Assembly (NCBI RefSeq): GCF_018835585.1
Contig: NZ_JAHGVE010000001.1
Location: 558,001-622,000, forward strand
Length of the DNA: 64,000 bases
Direction of reading: 5' to 3'
Source: Pelorhabdus rhamnosifermentans
GTDB lineage: Bacteria; Bacillota; Negativicutes; UMGS1260
Each line of letters opens with the position of its first letter. Within the stretch, counting starts at the first letter, position 1. The translations under genes were made by a program, and so were the position numbers. The notes beneath the pieces were generated by a model, which saw only the letters and a program-made list of their open reading frames with translations, ran no database searches and had not been told where the DNA came from. Shown piece after piece: positions 53,134 through 62,632 of this stretch.

Positions 53134-54180
53134 ATGAAAAAAAATCTTTTACTTACGCTGGTCGTTATCTTAGTGTCATCGCTTTTAGCAGGTTGTGGAA
53201 CTTCAACATCGCCATCTTCAGCATCAGACGTTAAAGAACCCGATACCATCACGATTGCCTGGTTGCCTAATAATTCTGGAAATGATGAAAAGGCATTGCG
53301 TGATGAAATTGCAAGTGTCATTTCCAAGGCCACAGGCAAAAAAGTTGAAAACAAATTAACCACTGATTATGCTATTGCCATTTCAGCCTTGGAAAGCGGT
53401 GACGCCCAGTTAGGTTTCTTCGGACCTTATGAGTACATAGAATCTCACGCTAAAAATTCTAAAATTATTCCTCTGGCAGTGGAAAGCGGAGATTCGGGAA
53501 CGTTGAAAGACGCTCTTTACCACAGTCGGTTCGTGGTAAAGAAAGGCAACGAAGGCCAATATAAGTCCGGTGACGGTTATGACATTGACAACATGGTAGG
53601 AAAAAGAACTTCCTTTGTTTCAACCAGCTCGACATCTGGTTTTAATATGCCGGCAGCAGTGATTATGGGGAAATTTACTAAACAAGATAAATGGAAAAAT
53701 CTGACCAAGGATGCCATAGCACAAGGCGGTCCTGGAAAATTTTTCAGCCAGGTTCTCTTTGCTGGTTCCCACCAGTTATCTTTGTTTAATGTGCTTTCCG
53801 GTAAGGCTGACGTTGCGGCCGTGGATGATATCGATGTTATGCAGTATGTGGAACTTAGTCAGGGACAGGACAACGAACCAGGGACTGTCTATACGGTAAA
53901 GCAAGGCGCTGACGCCCCATTTGATACCCTCGTGGGCGCACAATTTGTGGTTATCAAATCCATACCGGTCGATAATACACCATTCGAGGCCAATAGCGAG
54001 TTTTTGAGCCAGAAGACCCTTGACGAAATAACGCAGGCACTTACTTCCGATCAGGTAACAAATGATCCGAAAATATTTGTACCAAAGGGTGCCAAAGGAA
54101 GTTTATTTGCCCAACCGCACCGCTTTTTAAAGGTGGACGATTCTTGGTATGATGAGATGAGAAAAGTTCTTGGTTTCTAA
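53134..54180 (+). CDS. phnD: Phosphonate ABC transporter, binding lipoprotein 1
   Basis: 348 residues from ATG 53134 behind GAGAGGAG. The signal ends in a lipobox LLAGC, so the mature protein is lipid-anchored on the outer face of the inner membrane. SALESGDAQLGFFGPYEYIE is the hallmark PhnD segment contacting the phosphonate group. It is longer than the second PhnD (57919) and diverged from it. It works with phnC1 and a pair of permeases downstream. Confidence 0.9.
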   Translation: MKKNLLLTLVVILVSSLLAGCGTSTSPSSASDVKEPDTITIAWLPNNSGNDEKALRDEIASVISKATGKKVENKLTTDYAIAISALESGDAQLGFFGPYEYIESHAKNSKIIPLAVESGDSGTLKDALYHSRFVVKKGNEGQYKSGDGYDIDNMVGKRTSFVSTSSTSGFNMPAAVIMGKFTKQDKWKNLTKDAIAQGGPGKFFSQVLFAGSHQLSLFNVLSGKADVAAVDDIDVMQYVELSQGQDNEPGTVYTVKQGADAPFDTLVGAQFVVIKSIPVDNTPFEANSEFLSQKTLDEITQALTSDQVTNDPKIFVPKGAKGSLFAQPHRFLKVDDSWYDEMRKVLGF

Positions 54181-54261
54181 CTAGGAAATACTAACGACCA
54201 TGAGGTTTATTAGAGACAACAAGACAAGGTGAGGGGTATTGCGATTAAGGGGGGATTAAGG

Positions 54262-55062
54262 GTGCAAGAAATGAGTGTCCCTTTGTTAGAAGTGAAGAAT
54301 GTCACTAAGTGTTATCACGGTACTGCAACAGCCTTGGCGGACGTCAACTTTCTTGTTGCGAAGGGAGAGTTTGTGTCTATAATAGGTCCTTCCGGAGCAG
54401 GAAAGACAACGCTTCTTCGCTGTATTAACCGGATGATTGAAGTAACTAGCGGGGAAGTCATTTTTGACGGTGTTATGACTTCAAAGTTAAGGAAAAACAA
54501 TTTAAGAAAACTAAGAACAAAGATAGGTATGGTTTTTCAGCATTATAATCTGGTTGAAAGATTGACTGTAATGGAGAACGTGCTTCACGGCAGGTTGGGA
54601 TACAAGTCGACCCTGGCAGGAATTCTGGGCCAGTACAGTCAGGAGGAAAAAAGGCAGGCGCATCTGATCATCAATATGTTAGGCTTGAATGATCAGATTT
54701 ACCAGCGTTGCGATCAGTTAAGCGGCGGACAAAAACAGCGGGTGGGAATTGCCCGGGCTTTAATTCAAAATCCTAAATTGATTTTATGCGATGAGCCCAT
54801 TGCCTCTTTGGATCCCAATGCTGCTGTGATTATTATGGATAAGCTAAGAGATGTTGTCACAAAAATGGGGATAACGGTGATAGTTAATTTACATCAAGTC
54901 AATGTGGCTCTGAAGTATTCGGACCGGATTATCGGAGTAAATAAAGGCAAGGTAGTCTTTGACGGTTCTCCAACTGTTCTAACTGCGGCACATATTTCGG
55001 AGATTTATGGTTCAGAGTCCAAAGATTTGCTTGCTGATTTAGGAGAAAGGTATGGAAGCTGA
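54262..55062 (+). CDS. phnC: Phosphonate ABC transporter ATPase 1
   Basis: 266 residues from GTG 54262, six bases after AAGGGGGG; ATG 54271 is possible. Walker A GPSGAGKTT, Q-loop MVFQHYN, signature LSGGQKQRVGIARAL and Walker B LILCDEPIASLD are intact. It energises phosphonate import. It overlaps the following permease by 11 bases. Confidence 0.9.
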   Translation: MQEMSVPLLEVKNVTKCYHGTATALADVNFLVAKGEFVSIIGPSGAGKTTLLRCINRMIEVTSGEVIFDGVMTSKLRKNNLRKLRTKIGMVFQHYNLVERLTVMENVLHGRLGYKSTLAGILGQYSQEEKRQAHLIINMLGLNDQIYQRCDQLSGGQKQRVGIARALIQNPKLILCDEPIASLDPNAAVIIMDKLRDVVTKMGITVIVNLHQVNVALKYSDRIIGVNKGKVVFDGSPTVLTAAHISEIYGSESKDLLADLGERYGS

Positions 55063-55837
55063 CATTTTTGTTAAGCGTAGGAAGGAACGTCTGATATTTT
55101 TGGCCTTGTTAATTACTCTGACTGTCGGTTCGATGATCATTACTGAGTATGACATGATGAAAGGTTTTACAAGCATTATTAAGGCGCTTATCTGGGGATT
55201 CTCCCATTTTTATCCTGATACAAAGTCAATGAGATTACTGCCGGATATATTAATTAGTTTAAAGGAAACCGTGTTGATGTCTATTGCCGCAACTACTGTT
55301 GCTGCTGTTTTCGCCTTATTATTGGCAGTGGCTGGTTCTCGTACCACAAGGCTGAACAAATTATCCAGCGTTGTCGCCAGAGGGATTGCCTCGCTTTTCC
55401 GTAATATTCCTCTTGTAGTCTGGGCCATGGTTTTAATGCTGGTCTTTAGTCAAAGTTTGCTGACAGGCTACTTAGCGCTTTTTTTTGGATCTTTTGGATT
55501 TCTTACCCGGGCGTTTATGGAAACCATCGATGAAGTGAGCAATAACTCGGTTGAAGCCTTGCTAGCTACGGGTGCCGGTTATTTCCCGATTATATTTCAA
55601 GGGGTTCTACCTTCCTGTCTGTCACAGATGATTAGTTGGATATTATTCATGATTGACACGAATATTCGTGATGCCACTTTGGTAGGATTGCTTACAGGTA
55701 CTGGTATTGGGTTTTCCTTCGATTTCTATTACAAAAGCTTTAATTTTCATGCTGCAAGCCTCGTGGTGATTCTGATAGTTATCACTGTTATTGTTGTAGA
55801 AATGATATCAAATGGTATCAGAAGGGTGATTATGTGA
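55052..55837 (+). CDS. phnE: Phosphonate ABC transporter permease 1a
   Basis: 261 residues with about six helices. The EAA loop reads EVSNNSVEALLATGAGYFPI, followed by GVLPSCLSQMI, typical of PhnE. It overlaps phnC by 11 bases and the next permease by four. The two permeases probably form a heterodimer. Confidence 0.88.
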   Translation: MEADIFVKRRKERLIFLALLITLTVGSMIITEYDMMKGFTSIIKALIWGFSHFYPDTKSMRLLPDILISLKETVLMSIAATTVAAVFALLLAVAGSRTTRLNKLSSVVARGIASLFRNIPLVVWAMVLMLVFSQSLLTGYLALFFGSFGFLTRAFMETIDEVSNNSVEALLATGAGYFPIIFQGVLPSCLSQMISWILFMIDTNIRDATLVGLLTGTGIGFSFDFYYKSFNFHAASLVVILIVITVIVVEMISNGIRRVIM

Positions 55838-56700
55838 TGAAAATGGAGAAATCAATGAAAATATGTGGTCAATTAAGCAGTGATGAAATAGCTGGGGATT
55901 GGGGGGATATACGCCCTCTAAACAGAGCGACTCTTACTGTACGCATATTTCTGCTTGTTCTCTCAGTGCTGACTATTTATGCCTTAGCCACCATTGATTA
56001 TCAAAGCGTAGGTATGGCAAAAGCAGTGGCTGATACGTTACATAACTTTAAGATTATATTCCTAGAACCGGAAGCTAACCGGCTTAATCTGTGGGAGGCT
56101 TTTTACGAAATTGTGATAACCATGGGGTTGGCATTTCTGACCACATTGTTTAGTGGCATCATCGCCTTGTTTTTAGGGCTGATGGCTGCCAAGAATTTAT
56201 CGCCCAAAACAGTTACCCGTGTTATCAAAGGTTTTGTTGCTTTTATCCGGTCCGTTCCCACCATCTTATGGGTCTTGATTTTTGCTGTGTCTGCCGGGTT
56301 GGGCAGCGTGGCGGCAGTCATTGGCTTGACGTTTCATTCCATCAGCTATTTGACTAAGGCCTTTTCTGAGTCTTTTGAGGAATTGGACCGAAGTGTTATT
56401 GAAGCATTAATGGCCAGCGGGGCTAATTGGTGGCAAATCGTTTTTCAGGCGGTTATACCATCCTCTGTTACTTATTTGCTGTCCTGGACTTTTTTGAGGT
56501 TTGAAATTAACTTTGCCAATGCCGTTGCCATGGGAGCTGCGGCAGGAGCAGGCGGAATTGGCTTTGATTTATTTATGGATAGCGGGTTTTATTTTGATTT
56601 GCGCGAAATAGGGCTGATCACCTATATCCTTATCGCCTTTGCTATGGTTCTCGAAGCTATTTCCACTAATATCAAGGGTAAGATTAAAACAAGAGCATAA
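55834..56700 (+). CDS. phnE: Phosphonate ABC transporter permease 1b
   Basis: 288 residues, GTG 55834 (or ATG 55837). The EAA loop is ELDRSVIEALMASGANWWQI then AVIPSSVTYLLSW. It has an N-terminal cytosolic extension of about 30 residues not seen in the first permease. Two different PhnE genes next to one phnC suggest a heterodimeric channel. Confidence 0.88.
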   Translation: MMKMEKSMKICGQLSSDEIAGDWGDIRPLNRATLTVRIFLLVLSVLTIYALATIDYQSVGMAKAVADTLHNFKIIFLEPEANRLNLWEAFYEIVITMGLAFLTTLFSGIIALFLGLMAAKNLSPKTVTRVIKGFVAFIRSVPTILWVLIFAVSAGLGSVAAVIGLTFHSISYLTKAFSESFEELDRSVIEALMASGANWWQIVFQAVIPSSVTYLLSWTFLRFEINFANAVAMGAAAGAGGIGFDLFMDSGFYFDLREIGLITYILIAFAMVLEAISTNIKGKIKTRA

Positions 56701-56784
56701 CTGCGATGAAAAATTACGGGCAGTAAGTGCGAGCGTGTGTTGGTGTTGCTGAGCCTTACGCTCGCCGGGAACAGGAGGATCAAT

Positions 56785-57441
56785 ATGTCAGGAGTATACA
56801 TTGCAAATAGTCACCCTCGTCAGGGGGAAAAAAAATTAGGCGAAAAGCCGCTGATTCATCCTTCGTGTATTGTTCGTGACAGCACTTTGGGGGCTTGGAC
56901 AGAGATTTATGCCAATTGTGAACTGCAGGAAACGATATTTGGCGATTACAGTTATGCAGCTGGTGATGTTACGATCATTTACGCTGAAATTGGTAAATTT
57001 TGTTCCATCGCTTCTCATGTTCGAATAAATCCTGGCAATCATCCAATGCAGCGAGTGACTCAACATCATTGCACCTATCGAAGACGACAATTCGGTTTTG
57101 CGAACACAGATGATGATGAATTCTTTGACTGGCGGCGGAGTCATAAGTGCATGATAGGCCATGACGTTTGGATTGGGCATGGAGCAGTTATTATGTCTGG
57201 CGTGAGTGTTGGAACTGGGGCGGTTATTGGGGCGGGGGCGGTAGTCACCAAAGATGTGGCTCCCTACGACATTGTCGCAGGCGTTCCAGCTCGACGGATA
57301 AAGAAGCGATTCCCCGATGATATGGTGGAAAAATTACTGGCAATCGCTTGGTGGGAATGGGATCGACCGACCTTGGAACAACGTTTTTCGGATTTGTCTG
57401 ATGTCCATCGGTTCATTGAAAAATACATTGGGCTTTTGTAA
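56785..57441 (+). CDS. Hexapeptide-repeat acyltransferase of phosphonate clusters (DapH/XAT-like)
   Basis: 218 residues from ATG 56785 with ACAGGAGG. Left-handed beta-helix repeats (for example [20 protein letters not shown]) and the [13 protein letters not shown] end match the transferase family found in C-P lyase operons. The catalytic His is likely in INPGNHPM. It probably acetylates an aminoalkylphosphonate or a pathway intermediate; this is by analogy. Confidence 0.82.
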   Translation: MSGVYIANSHPRQGEKKLGEKPLIHPSCIVRDSTLGAWTEIYANCELQETIFGDYSYAAGDVTIIYAEIGKFCSIASHVRINPGNHPMQRVTQHHCTYRRRQFGFANTDDDEFFDWRRSHKCMIGHDVWIGHGAVIMSGVSVGTGAVIGAGAVVTKDVAPYDIVAGVPARRIKKRFPDDMVEKLLAIAWWEWDRPTLEQRFSDLSDVHRFIEKYIGLL

Positions 57442-57464
57442 CTACCTAAAAGGAGATTTGCTCT

Positions 57465-57887
57465 ATGGGAATAAGGAATGCGAAGATAAGTGATTGGAAA
57501 GAAATCATGGAACTCCTTCAACAACTCGATTACTCCGATACGGATTCATTTTTACAGGAGAAAATAAAAACATTATTAGACCATCCTGATGAGCGATTAT
57601 TGGTATATGAATACGATGAAAAGATTGTTGCCTTCATATCTATTCATTTTATTCCACAAGTAGCGTTAAAAGGCGATTTTGCCAGGATAAGTTACTTTGC
57701 TGTTGACAAAAAATTTAGAAGCAAGGGTATTGGGCGAGAAATAGAAGAACATTGTGCTTACTTAGCGGAAGAAAGGAAATGTGACAGGATTGAAGTACAT
57801 TCCCATTCGAGAAGAGTGAATGCGCATCGGTTTTATTGTCGACAAGGCTTTGTGGAGTCACCTAAGTATTTTATTAAAAAGGTTTGA
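57465..57887 (+). CDS. phnO: GNAT acetyltransferase, PhnO-like
   Basis: 140 residues with AAAGGAG before ATG 57465. The ISYFAVDKKFRSKGIGREIE segment is acetyl-CoA motif A and RVNAHRFYCRQGF resembles the end of E. coli PhnO (HDAHRFYLREG). PhnO acetylates aminoalkylphosphonates before C-P cleavage or for detoxification. Length and operon position agree, but the family assignment is by eye. Confidence 0.72.
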   Translation: MGIRNAKISDWKEIMELLQQLDYSDTDSFLQEKIKTLLDHPDERLLVYEYDEKIVAFISIHFIPQVALKGDFARISYFAVDKKFRSKGIGREIEEHCAYLAEERKCDRIEVHSHSRRVNAHRFYCRQGFVESPKYFIKKV

Positions 57888-57918
57888 CTAGTTTGGTGAA
57901 ATGATTAGAGGAGGATGA

Positions 57919-58833
57919 ATGATGATGAAAAACAAAAAGTATGGTTTTCTGCTTGTGTTAAGTTTATTGTTAGCGGTGCTTTTGGTTGGCGGATGTTCAA
58001 CAAATACGCAAAATGTCGCGCAACCGACTCAAGAATTGAAGGTGCTACGGGTTGGGGCTATTCCTTCTGAAGATTCAGAAAAAGTTCGCGAGGCCTATAA
58101 GCCGCTTGTAAGCTATCTGGAAAAGAAGCTGGGTTTGAAAGTGGAGCTATTTGTGGCTACTGATTATGCGGGAGTAGTTGAAGCAATGCGTTCCGGTAAA
58201 CTCGACATTGCTTATTTCGGTCCGTTTTCTTATGTATTGGCGGCTGATAAGGCCAATGCGGAAGCTTTTGCCGTGGAGAACAAGAAAGGCAGCGGTACTT
58301 CATATCGGAGCATTATTGTAGCCGATCCCAAAACCGGGATTAACAGCATTGAAGACCTCAAAGGACATACCTTTGCGTTTGTTGATCCGGCCTCAACTTC
58401 CGGCAATTTAATTCCCCGTTCCTTTCTTAAGAGTAAAGGAATCAATCCTGAGCAAGACTTCAAAAGTGTTATTTATGCCGGGGGGCATGATGCGGATGAA
58501 CTAGCCGTCAAAAATCATAAGGTCGATGCTGCTGCTGATGCTGATGTAAATTACAGTAAGATGAAAGGGGCCGGTATTATTTCCGACACAGATGTGAAGG
58601 TTATTTTTACATCAGATCCAATTCCAAATTCCCCCTGGGCTTGGCGCAAAGATTTACCGGATGATTTGAAAGAGAAAATCAAAGCAGCCTTTTTGAATAT
58701 GGCTCAAGACGATCCTACGGATTTTGCAGCACAGGGCAAAGGGTTGGAAAGTTATGTTGAAGCGAAGGATGCTACTTATAATGTGATCCGAGATACGGCC
58801 AAAATACTGAACTTGGATTTGGCCAAGCAATAA
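57919..58833 (+). CDS. phnD: Phosphonate ABC transporter, binding lipoprotein 2
   Basis: 304 residues with GAGGAGG before ATG 57919. The lipobox is LLVGGC. The segment EAMRSGKLDIAYFGPFSYVL is the PhnD hallmark. It is about 45 residues shorter than the first PhnD and has a different central part, so it likely binds other phosphonates. It leads a second phnDCE set. Confidence 0.9.
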   Translation: MMMKNKKYGFLLVLSLLLAVLLVGGCSTNTQNVAQPTQELKVLRVGAIPSEDSEKVREAYKPLVSYLEKKLGLKVELFVATDYAGVVEAMRSGKLDIAYFGPFSYVLAADKANAEAFAVENKKGSGTSYRSIIVADPKTGINSIEDLKGHTFAFVDPASTSGNLIPRSFLKSKGINPEQDFKSVIYAGGHDADELAVKNHKVDAAADADVNYSKMKGAGIISDTDVKVIFTSDPIPNSPWAWRKDLPDDLKEKIKAAFLNMAQDDPTDFAAQGKGLESYVEAKDATYNVIRDTAKILNLDLAKQ

Positions 58834-58906
58834 ATTAACGGTCATGAGCCGCAACTTGATGTAATGGCTGGTTAGTTTCTCAAGCAAATCTTAAGGAGGT
58901 ACGGTG

Positions 58907-59689
58907 ATGATCCGAATGAACGGGCTACATAAGGAATATAGCCAATCGGCAAAGGCGCTTAACAATATCAATCTTGAGATTCCTAAAGGGCAATTTGTTG
59001 CAATGCTTGGGCCGAGCGGGGCCGGTAAATCGACATTGTTGCGCTGTATCAACGGATTGGTAAAACCTACGGCAGGTGAGGTTTTTGTTGAAGAGGAGTC
59101 GGTGCAGGGGCGGCAGTTAGAAAAAATTCGTCGCAAAGTAGGCATGGTTTTTCAGCAGTTTAATTTGGTTAAACGTCTTACTGTGATCGAAAATGTAATT
59201 TGTGGCCGCTTGGCTCACATGAATGTTTTTGCAAGTTGTCTTAAGCTTTTTTCTCAGCAGGATATTGATTTAGCTATGCAATGTCTCACAAGGGTTGGAA
59301 TGGAGAAGAAGGCCTATCAGCGTGCTGATCAGTTGAGTGGTGGCCAGCAGCAACGGGTGGGCATCGCCCGCGCATTGGCTCAGTGCCCAAGTATTATTTT
59401 GGCGGATGAACCGGTGGCTAGTCTTGATCCCAAATCGACGGAGCGGGTGATGGAAGTATTACAATCCATTAACAAGCAAGATCCTATTACCCTTGTTGTC
59501 AGTTTGCATAATGTTGAATTGGCAGTTCGCTATGCCGAGAGGATTATCGGTATTAATGACGGTCATGTCGTCATCGATAAGCCAGCCAAGATGCTGACAA
59601 CAAGTGACGTCGAGTGTATCTATGGTGCTGTGATCGAAACGGAGCTAGAAGAATTTGCTTGTAAGCAGGTGAATTATGTCCATGCGTAG
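58907..59689 (+). CDS. phnC: Phosphonate ABC transporter ATPase 2
   Basis: 260 residues from ATG 58907, seven bases after AAGGAGGT. Walker A GPSGAGKST, signature LSGGQQQRVGIARALA and Walker B IILADEPVASLD are present. It overlaps the next gene by 14 bases. Confidence 0.9.
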   Translation: MIRMNGLHKEYSQSAKALNNINLEIPKGQFVAMLGPSGAGKSTLLRCINGLVKPTAGEVFVEEESVQGRQLEKIRRKVGMVFQQFNLVKRLTVIENVICGRLAHMNVFASCLKLFSQQDIDLAMQCLTRVGMEKKAYQRADQLSGGQQQRVGIARALAQCPSIILADEPVASLDPKSTERVMEVLQSINKQDPITLVVSLHNVELAVRYAERIIGINDGHVVIDKPAKMLTTSDVECIYGAVIETELEEFACKQVNYVHA

Positions 59690-60494
59690 GCCTGTTTGTT
59701 TTCCGGTTAGGCCGCTGGTACCTTGGTTTCAGGATGTACGGGTGACAGTGAAACAGTTGGCAGTGGTTGTATTTCTGGCTGGCGTTTATGTGTGGAGTGC
59801 TGCCGGTACTCATCTTAGTGTTGCAGAACTTGTTAAGGGTCTGCCGCAATTGATTGACATCATAGGACGGATGCTGCCACCAAACTTTGAAATTTTACCA
59901 CGGTTGATAGAGCCGACGGTTGAAACTTTGCAGATTTCAATTTGGGGTACAACACTGGCCATATTTTTTACGATTCCATTTGGATTGATTGCGGCCCGTA
60001 ATATTTCTCCGCATCCTCTGCTGTATCATTTCGGTCGCTTTATCCTTAATGCCATGCGGTCTATCTCGGAGCTGATTTTCGCCCTCGTTTTTGTGGCCGC
60101 AGTTGGCTTAGGACCTTTTCCCGGGGTATTGGCTTTGGCCTTTCATTCGGTAGGTATGTTGGGCAAATTTTTAGCGGATGCCATCGAAAACATTGATTTT
60201 GGTCCTGTAGAGGCATTACTTGCTACGGGTGCAAGTAAATGGCAGGTTATTGTCTATGCCATTATACCCCAGGTGTTGCCTGAGTTTGTTACCATTTGTC
60301 TCTATCAGTGGGAGCTGAATTTTCGTTCGGCTACCATCCTGGGAATTGTGGGAGCAGGCGGCATTGGTTTTGAATTGGTAACAAGTATGCGGCTGTTTAT
60401 GTACCAGGATATGACAGTCATTCTTATTGTTATTTTGGGAATGGTCATGATTGTTGATTATATGTCTTCTCATGTTCGTTCTAAAATATTGTGA
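59676..60494 (+). CDS. phnE: Phosphonate ABC transporter permease 2
   Basis: 272 residues with about six helices. ENIDFGPVEALLATGASKWQ then VIVYAIIPQVLPEF is the EAA loop. Only one permease is present in this set, so it probably homodimerises. phnG follows 15 bases later, linking this importer to the C-P lyase genes. Confidence 0.9.
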   Translation: MSMRRPVCFPVRPLVPWFQDVRVTVKQLAVVVFLAGVYVWSAAGTHLSVAELVKGLPQLIDIIGRMLPPNFEILPRLIEPTVETLQISIWGTTLAIFFTIPFGLIAARNISPHPLLYHFGRFILNAMRSISELIFALVFVAAVGLGPFPGVLALAFHSVGMLGKFLADAIENIDFGPVEALLATGASKWQVIVYAIIPQVLPEFVTICLYQWELNFRSATILGIVGAGGIGFELVTSMRLFMYQDMTVILIVILGMVMIVDYMSSHVRSKIL

Positions 60495-60509
60495 TTTGGG
60501 GTGAAAAGA

Positions 60510-60923
60510 ATGGAATTTAGAGAAATCATGGCTGAAGGAAATCTTTCAGTGTGGGAAGATGCGGCTGAAATGATTGCAGCCAGACATGATATAAAAGTAT
60601 TGCAGCAGCCGGAAACCTGTATGACAATGATGCAGGCGCTGGATAGTGTGGGACATACGCCGTTTTATGTCGGCGAAATACTAATGACCGAAGCGGTTGT
60701 TAGCATTAACGAGGCTACAGGTTTTGGGTTTGCGCTGGAGGATGAACCGGTGCGGGCGCTTTGCATAGCGATTATCGATGCGGCATTCACGGCACATATC
60801 GAGGAAGAAGTAGAAATTAGGCACATTGTTGCGGCAGAGGAACAACGTATTTTAAAGCGCCAGCAACAAGAGGCGGCATTGGTTGCGGCAACTCAGGTGC
60901 GGTTTGATATTATGGAGGGATAA
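60510..60923 (+). CDS. phnG: C-P lyase core subunit PhnG
   Basis: 137 residues from ATG 60510 (GGGGTG site; GTG 60501 is less likely). The segment FYVGEILMTEAVVSINEATG with GFALEDEPVRALCIAIIDAA fits PhnG, a subunit of the PhnGHIJ complex that builds the ribose-1-phosphonate triphosphate from ATP and phosphonate. Confidence 0.9.
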   Translation: MEFREIMAEGNLSVWEDAAEMIAARHDIKVLQQPETCMTMMQALDSVGHTPFYVGEILMTEAVVSINEATGFGFALEDEPVRALCIAIIDAAFTAHIEEEVEIRHIVAAEEQRILKRQQQEAALVAATQVRFDIMEG

Positions 60924-60926
60924 ATC

Positions 60927-61523
60927 TTGATTGAGACTCGTTTTGATAAAGTTTTTGATACCCAACGTATTTATCGGTTGGTCTTGGATGCGATGGCCCG
61001 GCCAGGCACGGTAAATTCTTTATCTGAATTTAAACTTCAGCCGCCGGCCGGGTTAAATCAGGCTGCTGCTGCTGTGGCTTTAACATTGTTTGACAGCGAA
61101 ACCTGTTTTAGTGTATTGCCGTCTGACCAAGCCATAAGCGATTATCTTAGGTTTAACACGGGGGCGGCCGTTGGTTCGGTCAGTGACGCCGAATTTGTCC
61201 TTGTTAATGGCCGGGAAGAAGCTCCAGAAATCCATGAGATGTGCTGCGGTACGCTGATTTCTCCGGAAAAAGGGGCAACGCTGCTGATGATGGTGGATAG
61301 CCTTGTGGCTACTGCTCATGGCAGCAAACTCGTGCTTAGGGGGCCAGGTATCAAGGATAGTTCCTGTTTGAATATCAGCGGATTGGATAAGGAGAATATC
61401 CGGGCCATTTCTGAACTGAATCAAGAATATCCATTGGGTATTGATGTTATTTATCTGGATCATGCAGGAAATGTGGCTTGTGTTCCCAGATCCAGTTCAT
61501 TACGGTGGGAGGGATTGTCTTAA
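60927..61523 (+). CDS. phnH: C-P lyase core subunit PhnH
   Basis: 198 residues from TTG 60927 with GGAGGGA eight bases before. FDKVFDTQRIYRLVLDAMAR then PGTVNSL is typical of PhnH. It overlaps phnI by one base. Confidence 0.9.
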   Translation: MIETRFDKVFDTQRIYRLVLDAMARPGTVNSLSEFKLQPPAGLNQAAAAVALTLFDSETCFSVLPSDQAISDYLRFNTGAAVGSVSDAEFVLVNGREEAPEIHEMCCGTLISPEKGATLLMMVDSLVATAHGSKLVLRGPGIKDSSCLNISGLDKENIRAISELNQEYPLGIDVIYLDHAGNVACVPRSSSLRWEGLS

Positions 61524-62632
61524 TGGGTTACGTGGCAGTCTCCGGAGGTACGGAGGCAATATTAAATGCGGAAAAATTGTTGACTTATTTTAGGCTTAAA
61601 GGGAAGTCCAAACCGCTGTTAGTGGAACAGATACGGGATCAAATGCGACTTGCCGTGGATAAGGTCATGGGTGAGGGGGCACTGTACGCTCCAAATATGG
61701 CAGCTTTGGCAATGAAGCAGGCGGAAGGGGATCTATTTGAGGCCGCATTTATCTTGAGAGCTTTTCGGGCCACGCAGCCGAGGCGTTATGTCTCTTTGGC
61801 TGTGGATACTACGAAGATGCACCTTATTAGACGAATATCCGGGGCTTTTCAGGAAATACCCGGTGGGCAAATTTTGGGGCCTACGCGCGATTATACGCAG
61901 CGGTTAGTGGATTTTTCCCTGCTTTCCGAACAACCAAAAGAAATGGAAAAAATTCTTAGTAACATCGGTATCCAGATAGTTCCGGCCCAGCTACCTGATA
62001 CATTTCCCAAGGTCGTTGATCTATTGCGTCGTGAAGGATTACTGGCTCCGTTGGAGCCAAGTCAGGAAGTTTTAGATATTACGCGTCAGACCCTAAGCTT
62101 TCCCAGCTGTCGTTCTGCCAAATTACAGTCGCTGTGCCGCGGAGAAACAGGGGCAATGATGGCATTGGCCTATAGCTCGGTCCGAGGTTTTGGCGATATT
62201 CATCCTTGCCTTGGGGAACTTAGAGTGGGTTATGTACCGCTCTACATCACGCATCCTGGATGTACTGCGAAGTCTGTGTATGTTGGACGGGTGCTAGTGA
62301 CGGAAACGGAAATCATTGCCCAATATAGCGAAGGTGATAAAAAGAATAAACCTCAGTTGACCTTAGGCTATGGCTTATGTTTTGGCCATAATGAATTGAA
62401 AGCCATGGCTATGGCAATATTGGACCGATCCACCCGGAGCAAGGCCAATGAAAAGGCACCGGCGGAGGATGAAGAGTTTGTATTATATCATATTGACGGA
62501 ATTGAGGCAGCGGGATTTATCAATCACTTTAAGTTGCCCCATTATGTGACTTTTCAATCCACGCTGGACCGGTTGCGTCAGTCTCAAGTGGTAAGGGGGG
62601 AAGCGGCAGATGCTAAACATCAGGAAGATTAA
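61523..62632 (+). CDS. phnI: C-P lyase core subunit PhnI
   Basis: 369 residues from ATG 61523, within GGGAGGG range. MGYVAVSGGTEAILNAEKLL is the standard PhnI start; GGQILGPTRDYTQRLVDFSL and RGFGDIHPCLGELRVGYVPL follow. PhnI is the nucleosidase-like subunit that joins phosphonate to ribose. It overlaps phnJ by 23 bases. Confidence 0.93.
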   Translation: MGYVAVSGGTEAILNAEKLLTYFRLKGKSKPLLVEQIRDQMRLAVDKVMGEGALYAPNMAALAMKQAEGDLFEAAFILRAFRATQPRRYVSLAVDTTKMHLIRRISGAFQEIPGGQILGPTRDYTQRLVDFSLLSEQPKEMEKILSNIGIQIVPAQLPDTFPKVVDLLRREGLLAPLEPSQEVLDITRQTLSFPSCRSAKLQSLCRGETGAMMALAYSSVRGFGDIHPCLGELRVGYVPLYITHPGCTAKSVYVGRVLVTETEIIAQYSEGDKKNKPQLTLGYGLCFGHNELKAMAMAILDRSTRSKANEKAPAEDEEFVLYHIDGIEAAGFINHFKLPHYVTFQSTLDRLRQSQVVRGEAADAKHQED